Shown piece by piece: positions 24,480 through 37,248 of a stretch of 64,000 nucleotides of DNA. The position numbers were made by a program, and so were the translations under genes. The notes beneath the pieces are model-generated. The model searched no databases and was not told where the DNA came from. It was given only the letters and a program-made list of their open reading frames with translations. How positions within the stretch are numbered: the stretch's first letter is position 1; each line of letters begins with the position of its first letter. The stretch comes from Eucalyptus grandis (lineage: Eukaryota; Streptophyta; Magnoliopsida; Myrtales; Myrtaceae): assembly GCF_016545825.1 (NCBI RefSeq), contig NC_052622.1, positions 2,671,001 through 2,735,000 on the forward strand, given 5' to 3'.

Positions 24480-24660
24480 TACACCCAAAATGAAGAACCA
24501 AAAGTTAGGGAGAGGGCATGAAATTGCTCATTACTTAAGCGGTTCTTGAATCATTTCTTTAACATGGCTACGTTTACAGTTATAGCCACACATGCCTTGT
24601 CTATTGCCTGATCCACGAAGCTGAAGTAAGCCCTATACAACATGCCTTGTTGGCATCAAC
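24480..24660 (-). pseudogene. Relic of an RLP C-terminal tail, unit A
   Basis: On the minus strand it encodes YFSFVDQAIDKACVAITV and a lysine-rich end, corresponding to the RLP tail that reads VYFNFVDRKADMVYVIVAV and ends in arginines. No upstream LRR sequence survives. Its duplicate is at 60381-60590. Confidence 0.7.
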
Positions 24661-24719
24661 AGAGTTACTAGGGTTGTTATTTGTACTTAATCACCTTCAC
24701 TGTTATAGTTACTGCATGC

Positions 24720-25260
24720 AGTGAGTTTTGGCATTCTTACAACACACAAACAGAATTGACAAAGGGACTTATGGGCGTGTTTCAATTTCATAGAATATCC
24801 TAAGCATCATTGATCTGTGTGCCGTATGAGAGATGGGTGCATCCATTTAAGGTATCTAATAATTCCAGATAAAGTTAATTATTGCTTTCGTTTTCAATTG
24901 CAATTCGGAGTTTCCATGTTTCTTCCAATCAAATGTCGTGAAATTGAAAGTCCCCGAATGACTCCAAGTCGAGTCAACCTTCATCACTTCTCGGTTAATC
25001 TCCTACTTCAGCCTTAAAGCTGCTCCAGTATTCTTTTCTTCTTTTTTCTTTTATTTTCTTGGTGAGGCGGCAATCCCAGTAAAGAAGTCATGCGTCACTT
25101 TTATAGCTTGAAGTCGAAACAGAGAGGTGTTCGCTATAAGTCGATTACATCAACTTCCGTTAGTCAAATCACTGTGGAAAACCCGGAAGACCCTCATGCA
25201 ACATCCCTAAGTCTTGAGGGCCGTATCCTCGTTCTGCCAGTGGCCAAGCCCAACGACCAG
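24720..25260. repeat. Older dispersed block, copy 3
   Basis: A diverged relative of 10380-11433 and 14215-15383, with landmarks GAGTTTTGGCATTCTTA, GTGAAATTGAAAGTC and CCCGGAAGACCC. It follows an RLP relic, as copy 1 follows RLP-A, which supports an old RLP-plus-flank repeat unit. Confidence 0.65.
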
Positions 25261-25299
25261 GGCAGAGAAAGAAGGAAAGGGTTGGCTATTCCACATAGA

Positions 25300-25570
25300 A
25301 TGTTCGGCACTAACTAGATTATCATATTAATAATTTTCAATCAAAATTGATTAAAATGACTAAATTGACAAATCGTCAAGAGAGACTAAATTAGTGAATT
25401 ATCAAAAGATTTAGGACTAAATTTGCACAAATTAGGTTTAGGATTTAATTGATAAGTTGTTAAAATATTTAGAACTAAATTGGTACAATTGAAATGATTA
25501 TGATTAAATTGGCTGCCATACAATACATTTAAGAATTTTTGGACAAAATTTGCTATTTTAGAGTGGTTTG
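25300..25570. repeat. Half of a TIR-type element
   Basis: Tiles such as GACTAAATTG and TTTAGGACTAAATT, typical of the AT-rich arm of the elements at 248-1117 and 11817-12916, appear here without a mirrored arm. The unit B equivalent is about 61300-61520. Confidence 0.5.
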
Positions 25571-25734
25571 GATGGAGAAGAACACCATAATAATCCAACA
25601 GTTTTGGTATGGGTTGCTTTTGTCATTAGCATTTATTGTATACTTGAATAAGGAGAAGATGAAGATTTGATTCATCGAGACCTTTTGCATCCAGCTAACA
25701 ACACCAGCTTATGTTCTCGTCATTGTGCAGTTTT

Positions 25735-26330
25735 TTGGTGGCTGAGACTTAAACTCGCAAGAAAATTAAAAGAGAAAATTTTAAATAAAAACTCGAAGTG
25801 CTCCTATTTTTTCAAATAAGGATTTGAAGTGGAATTTATTTTAAATAAAAACCTGAAATGACTATATCGTCTCAAATAAAGACTTTTAGCTAGCCAATAA
25901 CTATTGAAAGGATATCTTGGTCGGAAAAATTCGAAACATATTTTTTTTTTCTTTTTCTTTTTCTCTCTTCCCTCCCCCACCATCACTGTGCCTCATCGAT
26001 GGTCAGCAGAGGTCGCCAACCTCCTTACGCACTCGCTTGAGTCTAGCAACCTTCACCATGGCTAGCGGAGGGAAGAGGGAAAAAAAAAAAAAAATGAAAA
26101 TAACAGAAAAAGGGAAAAAATTCAAAGAAATAAAAGATGAAAATGCCCTTTGATCGGTGAGAGTGGGCCCTTCTTTAAGACTGATATGGCAATTTCAAAT
26201 CATTATTTGAGAAAATGATGACACTTTATGCCCTTATTTGAAACAATGTTCATTTTATACATTTTTTTATTTTTTTTTTAAAAAAGAAAATGATAGCATT
26301 TTAGGCATTTGCTTGGAATTTTTCTAGACT
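25735..26330. mobile_element. TIR-like element, second family, unit A copy
   Basis: The left arm has tiles CAAATAAGGATTTGAAGTGG and the right arm has inverted counterparts such as GCCCTTATTTGAAACA. The core (about 25960-26060) is GC-richer. Ends and target duplication are not resolved. The same element is in unit B at 62245-62830, so it predates the duplication. Confidence 0.5.
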
Positions 26331-26905
26331 AAAATGAATCCAGAAATCAAAGACATCCTTGGTCAATCTACACAATTAAGCCTTTATGTATGGATTTGAC
26401 TTGATGAAATTTTTATGGCTTCCATTCTTCGTGTAACTTTGGTAATTAATTGAGGATTGCAAGTATATTGTGTCTACACAATAAAATATTTCCGAAACAA
26501 AGACCTATTTGTTCGGGCTTGTTTAGAACATCTTGTAAGTATTGGGTTATCTCCTATCATCCCAATGTAAAGCACTAAGATGATCAAAAGTCAGTAGCTT
26601 AAGAAATTTTCTTTCTCGTTTGGCATTGCATTATTCAGGGGCGTAAAGACCCACTTACGCAACATATGTAATGCTTGAGCATGACAAATCATTTTCCCAC
26701 TTATGATTTTTCTAAAGAGACTTGAAGATTTAATCATGAATAATAACATTAAGAATCGTACACGAAAAGAAAATTAAAGAATCCCCTAAAATATGTTCTA
26801 AAATTTTTATTGATGAAAAGAACAGCTCCAAAAAAGCTAATGGATGCGCTGTCGCTCATGCCCAATTCCCATTGGAATGGCAAGGCATGATTGAGGCAAA
26901 ATATT

Positions 26906-27742
26906 GGAAAAAGGGTTAGAAAAATTCTAAAATTATTGCATTTGTATCAATTTAGTTTGAAAACTTGAATGGTGCCAAATCAATCCTAAATTGTTTCAAG
27001 TAATGTCAATTTAGTCCTAAACCTTTTGACTTGGTGCTAATTCAGTCTTTTCGAGAAATTTTAACTAGATTTTGCTGACATGGATGTCGGCCAACATACA
27101 TAACACCAGTGGCGCGACATGGACAATTTTTAGTATTATTTTAATATTTTTCGATTTTTAATATCTTTTTTTTTTTTTTTTTTTCTCTCTCCTTCCTTTC
27201 TTCCTCAAGGTGATGGCTGGCTAGTAGGAGATAGTCTACCGCCAACCACGGACTGGGTGAGTTGGCCTTGCCTAGCCAGGGCAAGCTGGGCCCTAGCATG
27301 GGTTGGCCTTGCCTAGGCCAAATCTAGCGAGGCTGCCCTTGCCAGGGCCACCCTCCCTAAGGCTTGGCCTCACCCGACCATCGCCTACCGGCTGGCCACC
27401 ATCTAGAGGAAGAAGAAAGGAATGAGAGAGAAAAAAATTCATAAAAATTAATAAAATAGAAAAACAAAAAATCGAAAAAGTATTAAAATTTATCCATGTC
27501 AGTGCTAGCAGTGCCGTGTAAGTCGACCAATGTCCACATAAGCAAAATCTAGCGAAAATTTGTCGAAATGACTAAATTGGCACTAAATCAAAAAGTTTAT
27601 AACTAAATTGGTACTATATAAGAGTTTTATGACTAAATTGGCATCATTAAAAAGTTTATGATTGAATTGGCATCAAGTCAAAAGATTTAGAATTAAATTG
27701 ATATCAATACAATAGATCTAGAACTTTTTTGACATTTTTCTC
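26906..27742. mobile_element. Non-autonomous Mutator-like TIR element, unit B copy
   Basis: Orthologous to 248-1117, with the same GCAAAATATT target duplication at 26896-26905 and 27743-27752. It was inherited through the tandem duplication and did not insert independently. Confidence 0.75.
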
Positions 27743-28267
27743 GCAAAATATTAGCGAATTTGTTGGAGCAACTAAAGTATTTAAAAAAAAAAAAAAAAAA
27801 AAGGAGGGGAGGGCAAGAGAGTAGAACGTAAGAGCATGGGGAAGAGCGTGGGTTACGGCAAAGATTTATGACAGGGAAAAGCTTGGGCAGTTGAGCACAT
27901 TTCATGGGACGGGGTATTGTTCGGTTCGATCCGATTCCCAACTTTGAAAATGGCGAATGGGTCACTTTTATTTTCATGTTTCCATCTGAATATCTAATTT
28001 TCCAAAGCATGACGAGAAAAAAATTCAAAGTTAGAGAAAATTCTATATTTCTATCGAAATATTTTATTGTCAAATTATAAGTTTTTATTTTCTCACCAAC
28101 AACAAACTACACTCACTAATTTTTTTTCTAAAGAAATCAAAATAAAACAAAAGTATATGTAGTCGATATGATCTCATTCAATCCCCCTTTCGAATTCGGA
28201 AATCGGACCACCCGAACATAGATTTCATTTTTAAGAATTGGGAACCATACTAACAGTTTAAGAATGG

Positions 28268-28430
28268 GATGGGTTTTGAGGGGGTTCTTAAAAGGCATTT
28301 AGAGAGAGAAGGGAGGCAAGGAATGATAGTGAGAATGGAGGGTCGATAGTCTCCCAAAAAATCGGAAAGTTGATATCATCTCTGTAAATGTTCCTGACAT
28401 TGATGAGGCAGCGAGACATCCAAATCAGTG
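28268..28430 (-). pseudogene. Relic of RLP 5' flanking region, unit B
   Basis: Duplicate of 1738-1905. It matches the sequence upstream of RLP-A and RLP-B but is followed by no RLP coding sequence. Confidence 0.55.
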
Positions 28431-28559
28431 AATGGGCCGCGTACATTTGGAGATGAGACTTACGTTAGAGGCTTACAAAGCTAAGCTTCCTCAGAACTCA
28501 ATGCACCATTGTTGCAGCTGCTATACTTAGTATATGCATTCCCGATCGCGAACGCCATA

Positions 28560-28564
<5 letters not shown>

Positions 28565-28590
<26 letters not shown>
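28565..28590. repeat. (CT)n microsatellite, short allele
   Basis: About 13 CT units, against about 41 at the same place in unit A (2042-2123). Confidence 0.95.
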
Positions 28591-28981
28591 ATAATACTTT
28601 CACGCATAACCACTTCTGGATCTTCCTCATTACCAGCCAAGCTCCGATTTCTCACCGGAATCTAACTTCAATTTTTTGTACTTTTTGTTCCCTAACGTAT
28701 GTCATTTTCTCTGCCTCTTTTTCCTCTTAACTTTGAAAATGGCCAATCACTTCCAAGTTCTCTTTATGGTATTCAGTCTTCAAGAAACTGCCAATTCAGC
28801 AGGCAATGCTTGCATGTACTCGCATCCAGGAAACAGATGAAAATTCTATCAAACACGAGATTGTTACGTAATGCACCTTCCTTAGTTCAAATCCTTACAC
28901 CTCATGATTGCTTATTAAGTACATAGAAGGGTAGTGACTGCTCATACAACAATTAAAATGGGAAGAAATGCATAAAAAAAA

Positions 28982-29668
28982 ATAAGTCCTCAATCTATTG
29001 CACATATGTCAATTGATTCCTAAATCTTTTAATTGTGACGATTTAGTTTTAAACATTTTGACGATTATCTGATGTAGTCCATTTAGTCAATTTTTACTAG
29101 AAATTGCTGACATAGATATCGATCGTCCTACATAACACTTGATGCTGAAGTGAATATTTTTTAATTTTTTAATTTTTCTTACTTTATTTTTTCCCCAACT
29201 GTGGGCTAGCAATGTTGCTGGTTGACCCTCTCCAACCATAGGCAAGTCTGGATGAGGAGGCATTCCTTCCTTTCTTAACAATGGGCCAACAAGGTTGCTA
29301 TCTGACCATTGCTTGCCACAGGTGAGGTTTGGGCAAGGGCCTCCATGCCCTCGGCTAGACCAAGTGTGGCTGACAACTGACAACCTTACCGGCCCAAAGT
29401 TGAAAAAAAAAAATAAAAAGAAATAAATAATAAAAAATAATAAAAATACAAAAACATAAAAAAAAAAAAAATTAAATTTGTTTGCGTCAATGTTAGTCGT
29501 GTCACATAGTACAATTAACATCTATTATCAACAATCTTCTATCAAAATTGGTTCGGATAGATTATATAGGCAAATTGTCAAAAACTTGAGAGTCAATAAG
29601 TATAATTGAAAGATTTAATACTGAATTGGCGTAAATGGAGTAAGCATAGAATAATTTTTATACTTTTC
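28982..29668. mobile_element. TIR-type element with GC-rich core, unit B only
   Basis: AT-rich arms carry TCAATTGATTCCTAAATCTTTT on the left and, inverted, GATTTAATACTGAATTGG on the right, around a GC-richer core (about 29200-29400). It is related in style to 248-1117. Unit A lacks the whole 28980-30178 stretch, so the insertion and some flanking change are mixed and the ends are approximate. Confidence 0.5.
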
Positions 29669-31033
29669 CAGAGATGGGCCATCCAAAGAACCATTGGATT
29701 GGTATAACCCGACTGTATGTGAAGAATCAAATGGAAGGAAAAGAGACAAGGGAACGAATGGAACAGCACATTAAAGAAAACACACTTCCTTTATGCCATT
29801 CCGGCTTTTAATTGTCCCTCTAGATTTCTAAGCTTTTTTCTTTAGGAAAACAAAGTAGATTAATAAATAAAGAAATGAATCGGGTCCTGGTTTCTTGTGC
29901 TGAATGTGTTTGTTTATGCTTTCTTTTTTTCTGCTCCGTGTCCCCCCTGATATACAGATTCTACGTTGTTTTTGAGATAAGAAAGCGGCCAATTCCGACT
30001 CTCTTTATCACCTGTAATTGCTTCTTGTGCTGGTATCCTTTTTCATGCCGTTATGTTAAGTGCACATCACATGCGTAGGAACATTCTGTAGAATATATTC
30101 CTCAAGCTTTGTATGGCAGATGGTGGCTTGAGACTGAGGTGAAAGGTAACTCGAGTCATGGTCTGAACAAGCCTGACTCAGCTTGAACATGATACCGATG
30201 TGCTGATTCTCGTACCATATTTTGTCGACCTAGTAAAAGGGTATGCAATCCTCCTAATACTTTCCTCTTTTGCATACACACAAGTTCAAAATCATTTCAA
30301 GAGAATGCTTGCGAAGGTGTGCAATTCGCCAAGGTATATTAAGTGTTGGTGTTTTTTAATAGAATGGATGTTCAAAAAGTGAAATGAAGTTGTGTTGAAT
30401 GTCATGTAGATCTCAAGCAAAAGACTCGAGACTTATTTAAAGAAAATTTTAAAAAGAGTGAGAAAAACCATTGATATAATATAATTGACTTCAATATATA
30501 TAAATTAGTTCAAAGGCACCGTGCGTAACACACTATTAAAGGCTAGTTAAATAGAATGAGAAATCAAGAAGATGGTTCTACTGTTAAAGAAGGTGATAAT
30601 TTCTTTAGTCAGGACATGAGGATTGAGAACACTGAAAGATGGATATTCAGAGAGATTCTTCAGTGTCTTCAGGTCCTCACCCTTTTTTTCTGAGAGATTC
30701 CACAATTTAGTTTCTAGTCAAAATGACAATTGACTAGCAGATAGCATGCATAAACAATGCAGAAACTTAGATCTGCATCAACCCTTGTAAATATGACTAG
30801 CCGAATCTACATTTGTGTCATGAAGCTTTTGTCTACATTTGCAGTAAACCACATCATCGCAAACCAAAAATCCATATATAATGCAGAATCATGGTTTCCT
30901 TAAACCATATCTGGATTTCAAAAGTAAGCCCTTCAATTCACAGTGCAGCTACTTGACTGTCAGAATTAGCGACTGAATAACAATACAAGAAACTATATAC
31001 ATCAGTGATGACTTTAATTTCCTTAGATAGTTG
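29669..31033. other. Intergenic, no gene seen
   Basis: Positions 29669-30178 have no counterpart in unit A; 30182-31033 match 2519-3395. No coding or RNA gene was recognised. Confidence 0.55.
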
Positions 31034-31399
31034 TATTCAAAATGCTAGAGGAATTTGCCTGACTAATAAAAGAGAAAATTTGTTAATGTTTGATCTGTGC
31101 AGCTGAAGTTGCCAGCCTAGTCTGACATTTTTTCGGCCATAAGCCTAGTCTGACTTAATAGAGGAAATAAATCCTAATGGAAACTCACCTATAAGTATAC
31201 AATTTCTTGATGAAAAATCGCCTGGAAAATCCCATAAATTTTTCTTGGTTCTTCAGTTCTGTGAAAAACTATGTAAAAATTAGATATGATCCGAGGAATC
31301 CAGTTAACTCGCCATCTTCACAAAAAGTGAGGCTATCTTGTAAAGAGAGATTACTCACCCTGACTCTCTATCCTTTGATCAGCTCAAGAAGCACATTGT

Positions 31400-34300
31400 T
31401 CAGTGGTCGTGAATTTCTCTGGCTTTATCACCCCAAACCAGCTTAGTCTGGCTCTCAGCATCATTTGTCACAAAGGAAAGTTTCTGTACTAAAATGAGCT
31501 ATTTATTTGAAATTTTAGTAGAAAGCACTGGAAAGATCGAATAAGGAATTCAGACAAACCCGTCTTGCTCTTTTATCCACAGGAGTCCATGAAGGAACCA
31601 GAGATGCTGCCACTTTTCCATTCTTGAACGAACCAAATGATTGTGTGGATCTCTTCTGCCTCTTCTCTTCAGGTGTTTTTCTGACAGTGCTACCTCCTTG
31701 ATACTTAAAGAATTCAAGAATTGATGGACTTCTTCTCTTTGTTGTATTTGATTTGGTCCGTGTATTGCCATAACAAGGAGATGCACTGGATGGAAGGGAT
31801 TGCTGCCACAACTTGCTCTTTTCCCGGATTCTGTTCAGAAACTCAATTGTCCAGGGTGAACCTTTTTGCAAGTGGGGCATGTGAATGGCATTTCTAAGTG
31901 GTGTTCCATTATACCTTGCCCTGTTCTCCTGTGCTGGTATACCATGTAAGTTCTCCATGGATCTCCCATCCAAAAACCCCTTAAAGAGTTTGTCCTGATT
32001 GTCGGTAGGCATTTTGTCATTTACTAGCTCCGTAGATAAAAAGCAATCAGTTTCTTCCTGTAAACTTTGCCTTTGGTGATTCCCAGGGCTATGAATGAAT
32101 GAAGTAGAATCGCTCTCAGCAACTGTTGGGAAAGTCGGATAATTGTGTCGATCGAAGGAAAATCTACTTGCATGATTGGATCCACCTCTGGCATTGTTTT
32201 CCAGATCTGGCAATGAAAATGAAAACTCCAAAGGATTAGCAATTGATGGATGGGTAAGGTTGATAGCTTCACCTTTAGTGTCCTCATGAACAATATCAGA
32301 GTTCTTGATGTCCTTCCAATCGAAGGTGTCCGTTGTAGCTAGGTGTGCTCCTGTGTACCAATAAAGGAAATCATCATCAGGAGCTAGGCTTTGGTGCTCA
32401 GTCACATTAGAGGAGAAAACACCTTTCTTGATCCCAGAATCAAATCGATTGCCGACTCTAGGAGGATATGTGGTAGTTGACTCATCCATCCCTCTTTTTT
32501 GACCTAGGAAATGATCAACACGTGAATTGGGCTCTTTAAACTTGTTGTGTATCTCCAGATCTTTGAGTATTGTCGAATCATATATATTTGTAAACCCAGG
32601 AAATTTTGAGGAGCTGCTGTTACATAGTTTTGAAGGCTGAAAATGCAGCAGGTTGTCCACAGGTACATCACCTTTGTCAGGGTGCTTCTCGTACTTACAT
32701 CTTTTCCCTCCAGAATCCACCTTACTATGGCAGTGTTTAGAGTCAGGGCCTGATGACACTGAAGAAGAGCAGTCTGTCATTATAGACCGAGAATCCTCAC
32801 GTTCCCCAAATTGGCATAAAGCACTAAAAAGAGAAACACTTTCGTCAGGAACTTGATATTTTTGGACTGTGGTGACTCTGCATTCATGAGATAATTCAAA
32901 AAAGTCACTGAGCATCCCTTCAGAAGACAGTATTGCGTGAGCTGATAGTGGATTGACAGAAGGAAATTTGGTCAGGAAAGATTCTGCCAGTGTCTCTGAT
33001 TCAGGAAGTTTAGTATAAAGACCCCTAATAATCCTAGTTTCCTTAGCAATAGATTTCAATATGATCTCATCAGTCAACTCAGGTGAAAAGGAGCAAAAGA
33101 GTTGTAAATCAATTCCCAGACTAGCTGCCGCAGCATAAAGTCCATCTGAAGATTCCATTACCGAAGCAAGAAAGCCAGATTCCCCCTCAAATATCTGCTA
33201 GAAATAAGATAATGAGAAAATCATAAAATCACAGACCTGCACTAACTTCTTGTAAGGAATGACATAAGTTGCATGCTTTTGCCAACTTGGCTAAGCGAAC
33301 ATTACAAAAGAAGAAAAGTAATAGTATGAAAAGGGAGGGGCCCAATGCAAAAGCCCATTAAGAGTACCAAATATACAGTTGTTTTATGCTTTCTATTGGC
33401 TTCATAACAATATGCACAGGGCACAGTATATTATAGCAAATCATCATCACACTGTGCTTGCATGCAGAAACAATTTAAGTTCATCTTCAGCATGACACAG
33501 AAAATCTCAAGTAAAAGCATGAGATGGAGCTGAAACAGCAGTTGTTACTGAAATATAAATGTAATCACTGCACATGTTTCTTTACAACCGCTAGACTTTT
33601 TCCTGCTTTAATTATCCAGAAAAATACAGAAATGAAAATTTTTGTCTCTAGAGGAAATAATTTTCCTTTTCAACCGGTTGAGAAAGGTCTAACGACAAGG
33701 AATAATGAATGATATTTACCAGAATGCATGCCCTAAAAGCGAAGCTTAAGTTTGTAAGAATATTTGCTGCTATATTCTCAATATGACAAGCTAACACTGA
33801 AGATCCTTCACTGAAACCAGAGGCTTTTCTGCCAATGTTCTTGTGAGTATACCACACCAGGCAAACTGCAGCACTGATTATAATATCAACTGGGAGGGTT
33901 GTATCACGCTCAATTACTTGAATTCCTTCTTTCTCCATAGCCAGAATCTTTTGATATGTGCTTCTTCTGGACACCAACATTACTTCACTTGAATTTTGTG
34001 TGTTCACAATAATGACCGCATCAGGAAAAGAAACAAGCCCTAGCTCAATATGGCCCGATCCTACAACAGGTGGCTCATAAGATGGATTTCCTGCCCCGGG
34101 GCTACTAATTGAAACCTTGCAAGTAATATCACCAGGAACCTTGACCGCCTGGATATTGTTCATTTCACCAGGAATCTTGCCTGCAGGTACACTATTTTCT
34201 TCAGCTCTATCTTTCGAAGGATTCAAGAAGAAGTCCAGGTCATGAAATGGTGACATGGATTTAAATAGTGACGAAGCCCTCTCATAATCATACTCAGAAA

Positions 34301-37248
34301 CCAGTGTTTGACTTGCTGGCTTTTGGTATTCAGTATCAGTAGACGTCCGGGAAGAAGCCTCAGTCACATCCTCCCTCAGCAAAGAGACCCTGTCAGAAAG
34401 CATGTCCAATGGCCCACTTCCTTCTTCAAATTTAGGCCTGCTAGGATTGTGATCAAGAAGGATGAAGTCAAGAATGACTTTCCCATAATTGGCAATACTT
34501 AATTCGAAGTCAAAACTCCTGTTCAGCTCCCCTACCATATTGTGATAAAAGGAATTGATCGCAGAGCTGCAGTTGTCTTCCTCCAATAGATGCCAATTTA
34601 AATAGATCCCATCGGATGCCAATGGAGGCTGTGACTTCAAATCAATCAGGGCTTCTGCAACAATTGCAGACAATGTTCCTAGTACAGAGTCAGGGAGAAC
34701 TGGCATGGGCAGTGATTTGAACATCTCATCTACAAGAGCCAGTTCCCGACTGATTACCAATTCCTCATAATTCTTGAACTTCACCTTTTTCTGCAGCATT
34801 TCATTGCAGAACTCAGGTTCATGGACTTCTTGTAAGCTGAAGACCTCACTAAATAGAGCTGTCCCAATGTCAACTATCTGAAAGTCCTCGAAGACAACTG
34901 GGCTAATTGACAAAAAATAATCTGTGTCTGATGGTCCCTTACAATGTGAGTTGCCTCGTGGACAAGGTCTGTCCAAAATGCTCACAAAATCCATTTCCAG
35001 AAAAGTGGTTCCTATTACAGAGTCAGATTCAAGGTAATCCTTAAACAGACAATGGTGTGAAGGAAATTCATAAAGGTCCTTCTCAAGCAAGTTCAAAATT
35101 TCTTTGGTGTCAAATGGAGAATCATCATTTTGACTTAGATATAATGGTTTGACTTTGTCAAGAAGCTTTACAAGCTCATATTGCACAGATGTGCTGGTCA
35201 TAACTTCCAAACTAATCTCCTCCCCTTCTAAAAGAGGAAATTGGATACATGGGAAGTCCGACTGGCCCACAGCATAAGCATCATCTTCCCAAAAGACAGC
35301 CTTCGGCTCTATGAGATACTGTATACTTGTGTCTCCAAATTTAGTGACCACTTCTTGAGCCTCCAAAATATAGTTCACTGAAAAGCTCAGCTTGGGTGCA
35401 TCCTGTCAGTAAAAATATAGCGATAAGTATCTATTTTGAGTGAAAGCTTGTCATCAAGATCCATCTGCTAGCAAACCACCAAATGCCTTACAGTCTTGGA
35501 CCAGAATCTTGTTAAGTTCTGACAACCATTTGGCGAAACAATTGAAAGCAACCAGCTGTTGTGGTGTTGTGGCTGCCGATGGTTATCCTAGCAAATATCT
35601 AAATACAGACTTGGATGATAGTAGTGACTTTGCCTTCTTAAGGACAAGCAAATGCTCAATCATCAATTAAGCGATGGACTATGATCATTTGGGAGGGTCT
35701 AACATTCATAAACTGGCTCAATATTTTTCATGTAGAAAGAGAAACATATCGCAATATGTAACCACAGGGTCACTCATCAAAGATTGATAAAAATGGATGT
35801 CCTTGATGAATCAGAGTTGCCACTTTTCTCTAGTTTTCTTAAATTATCTACTGGTCAAAACTAATGCTTGCTGTTTGAAGAACAAAGTTCAGCTTAAATG
35901 CAACAAGTTCCAGGGGAAAAATAAAATGGAAGGATCTTACGAACTAAGTTAAGCCCGGAATCTACCTCATTGTTTTCAATTTCAAGAACTTCAGAGAAGA
36001 TGCCTACTGCTTCTTCCTCAAGCAAGTAAGAATTCTCCTGAGGATTACAATGAACAAAAATAGGACTGTGGCATCACACTTCTGGTATATTCATTGTAAC
36101 TTGCTAACGATATTCAGCATACCAAGCAACTACCCAGCTCCGGTGTCTCAAGCTGGAATGCTGCCATGCCTTGTGCGCCCTTTTCATTGACGAAGTTTTC
36201 ACTGCTAATCTGATGGTTGCACTAACATAACATCAGGAAGACAAAGACAAACTTTTCTGGAGTTCTGAAAAGATAAGAGTGAAAAAAAAATTTCTCTGGC
36301 ATCAGTTCATACTTTGGAAAGTTTAGCTTCCCTAGCTGCAGGCTTACTAGTTGAACAGCAGCCCAACCTTTCCTTCGCTCCGGAGCTTAGCTCTCCTTCT
36401 TTCTGCAAGTAAACAGGAACAATCCGCTTGACAGAACTCAACCAGGCAATACCGACTGCCAATAACTCTGCTAATTCGCCAGCCAGAAGTGGATATAATG
36501 AAAGGCGCCGGAGCCAATAAGCTTTTCCTCGCATATCATAATTTCCAAATTCTTCATTTTTCCAACCAAAAAGGAAAGGAACGTTGAACAAGGGAATACC
36601 AAAACCAACTGAAGTCAAACTACTATGCCTCGTGGACGATGAACTGTCTTCATATTCACACAAGTTCAGAGCTAATCCTGACGCAAAATCTAAACAGGCA
36701 ACGCCTTAGAGGGCGAGGATCGCACCAAATTCAAACTGAAATCCACAGATTAAAACGAGAGCTCGATCTCCAAGCATTTTCCCAATCAATCACATGTCAA
36801 ACTCAAACTCCTAATAGATCGCTCAACATTTCCAGTTTCACCCTCACGCAGCTAACCAACACCGGCGAAGCATCACGAGTGATCACCGACTACTTCAAGC
36901 ATCAAACACGGCCGAAGAGCGACATACCTCGACGCTTCCATGTCCGCAACCTTCTCCGCCTCCGGCGTCGTCAATGAACTGAGGAACGACGTCGGTCAGG
37001 AACCTCGAGAGGGCGGGCTCGATCTCCAGCCTGTGGAGCTCGAGGGAGACGCCGATCGCGGAGAGGAGCCGGAGCAGAGGAGGTCCTGCTCCGAGGCGAG
37101 AGGGAGAGCCGAGGGGGAGGCGAGGGACCGGGAGGTCCAGGAAGGTTAGGGTTTGGGCCGGAGACGACGACGGAGGTGGCGGCGGCGGCGGCGGCGGAGG
37201 AGGAGGCTCGGCGCTGAAGTAGTGGATGTTGAGGAAGCGAGTTCGCAT
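31400..37248 (-). CDS. SHOC1: SHOC1, XPF-like meiotic crossover protein
   Basis: SHOC1 is the plant ZMM protein (Zip2/SPO16-type XPF-ERCC1 family) that works with PTD to promote class I crossovers in meiosis. Seven exons fit GT-AG rules, all junctions in phase 0: 37248-36928, 36402-36313, 36209-36123, 36037-35966, 35402-33720, 33194-31560 and 31483-31400, giving about 1,323 residues. Hallmarks: start MRTRFLNIHYF, a run of 12 prolines (residues 15-26), the block LFKSMSPFHDLDFFLNP (569-585), an XPF nuclease-like domain around SRRSTYQKILAMEKEG (668-683), a helix-hairpin-helix-like FLTKFPSVNP (824-833), and a C-terminal SPSILEFFKY motif. Conserved Arabidopsis SHOC1 is near 1,600 residues. The part between 585 and 649 here is far shorter than in that family, so the central helicase-like region appears to be gone without breaking the frame. 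The gene is alone in the window; unit A has lost it. Confidence 0.87.

Larger units (their letters stand above)
1..26658. repeat. Tandem segmental duplication, unit A
   Basis: The sequence from position 1 reappears nearly unchanged from 26659 and again from about 63081. Collinear blocks (A to B) are about 1-2507 to 26659-28972, 2519-3395 to 30182-31033, 3396-9918 to 49082-54800, 10020-11413 to 55015-57380, 14303-15384 to 57381-58487, 22556-25600 to 58487-61572 and 25640-26658 to 62119-63080. Unit A lacks the 18-kb SHOC1 interval of unit B but has the Mutator-like element at 15394-22546 and the 11414-14302 block. The true duplication edge is unknown because the window begins inside the repeat. 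Confidence 0.9.

Noticed and set aside
36307..36663. 118-codon minus-strand frame as a separate gene
   Set aside because: Its last 30 codons are exon 2 of SHOC1 (36402-36313) with a good acceptor before them; the rest reads as intron and lacks an ATG start.
37143..37200. GGC-rich tract upstream of SHOC1 as a regulatory repeat
   Set aside because: It codes for the proline run near the SHOC1 N-terminus.
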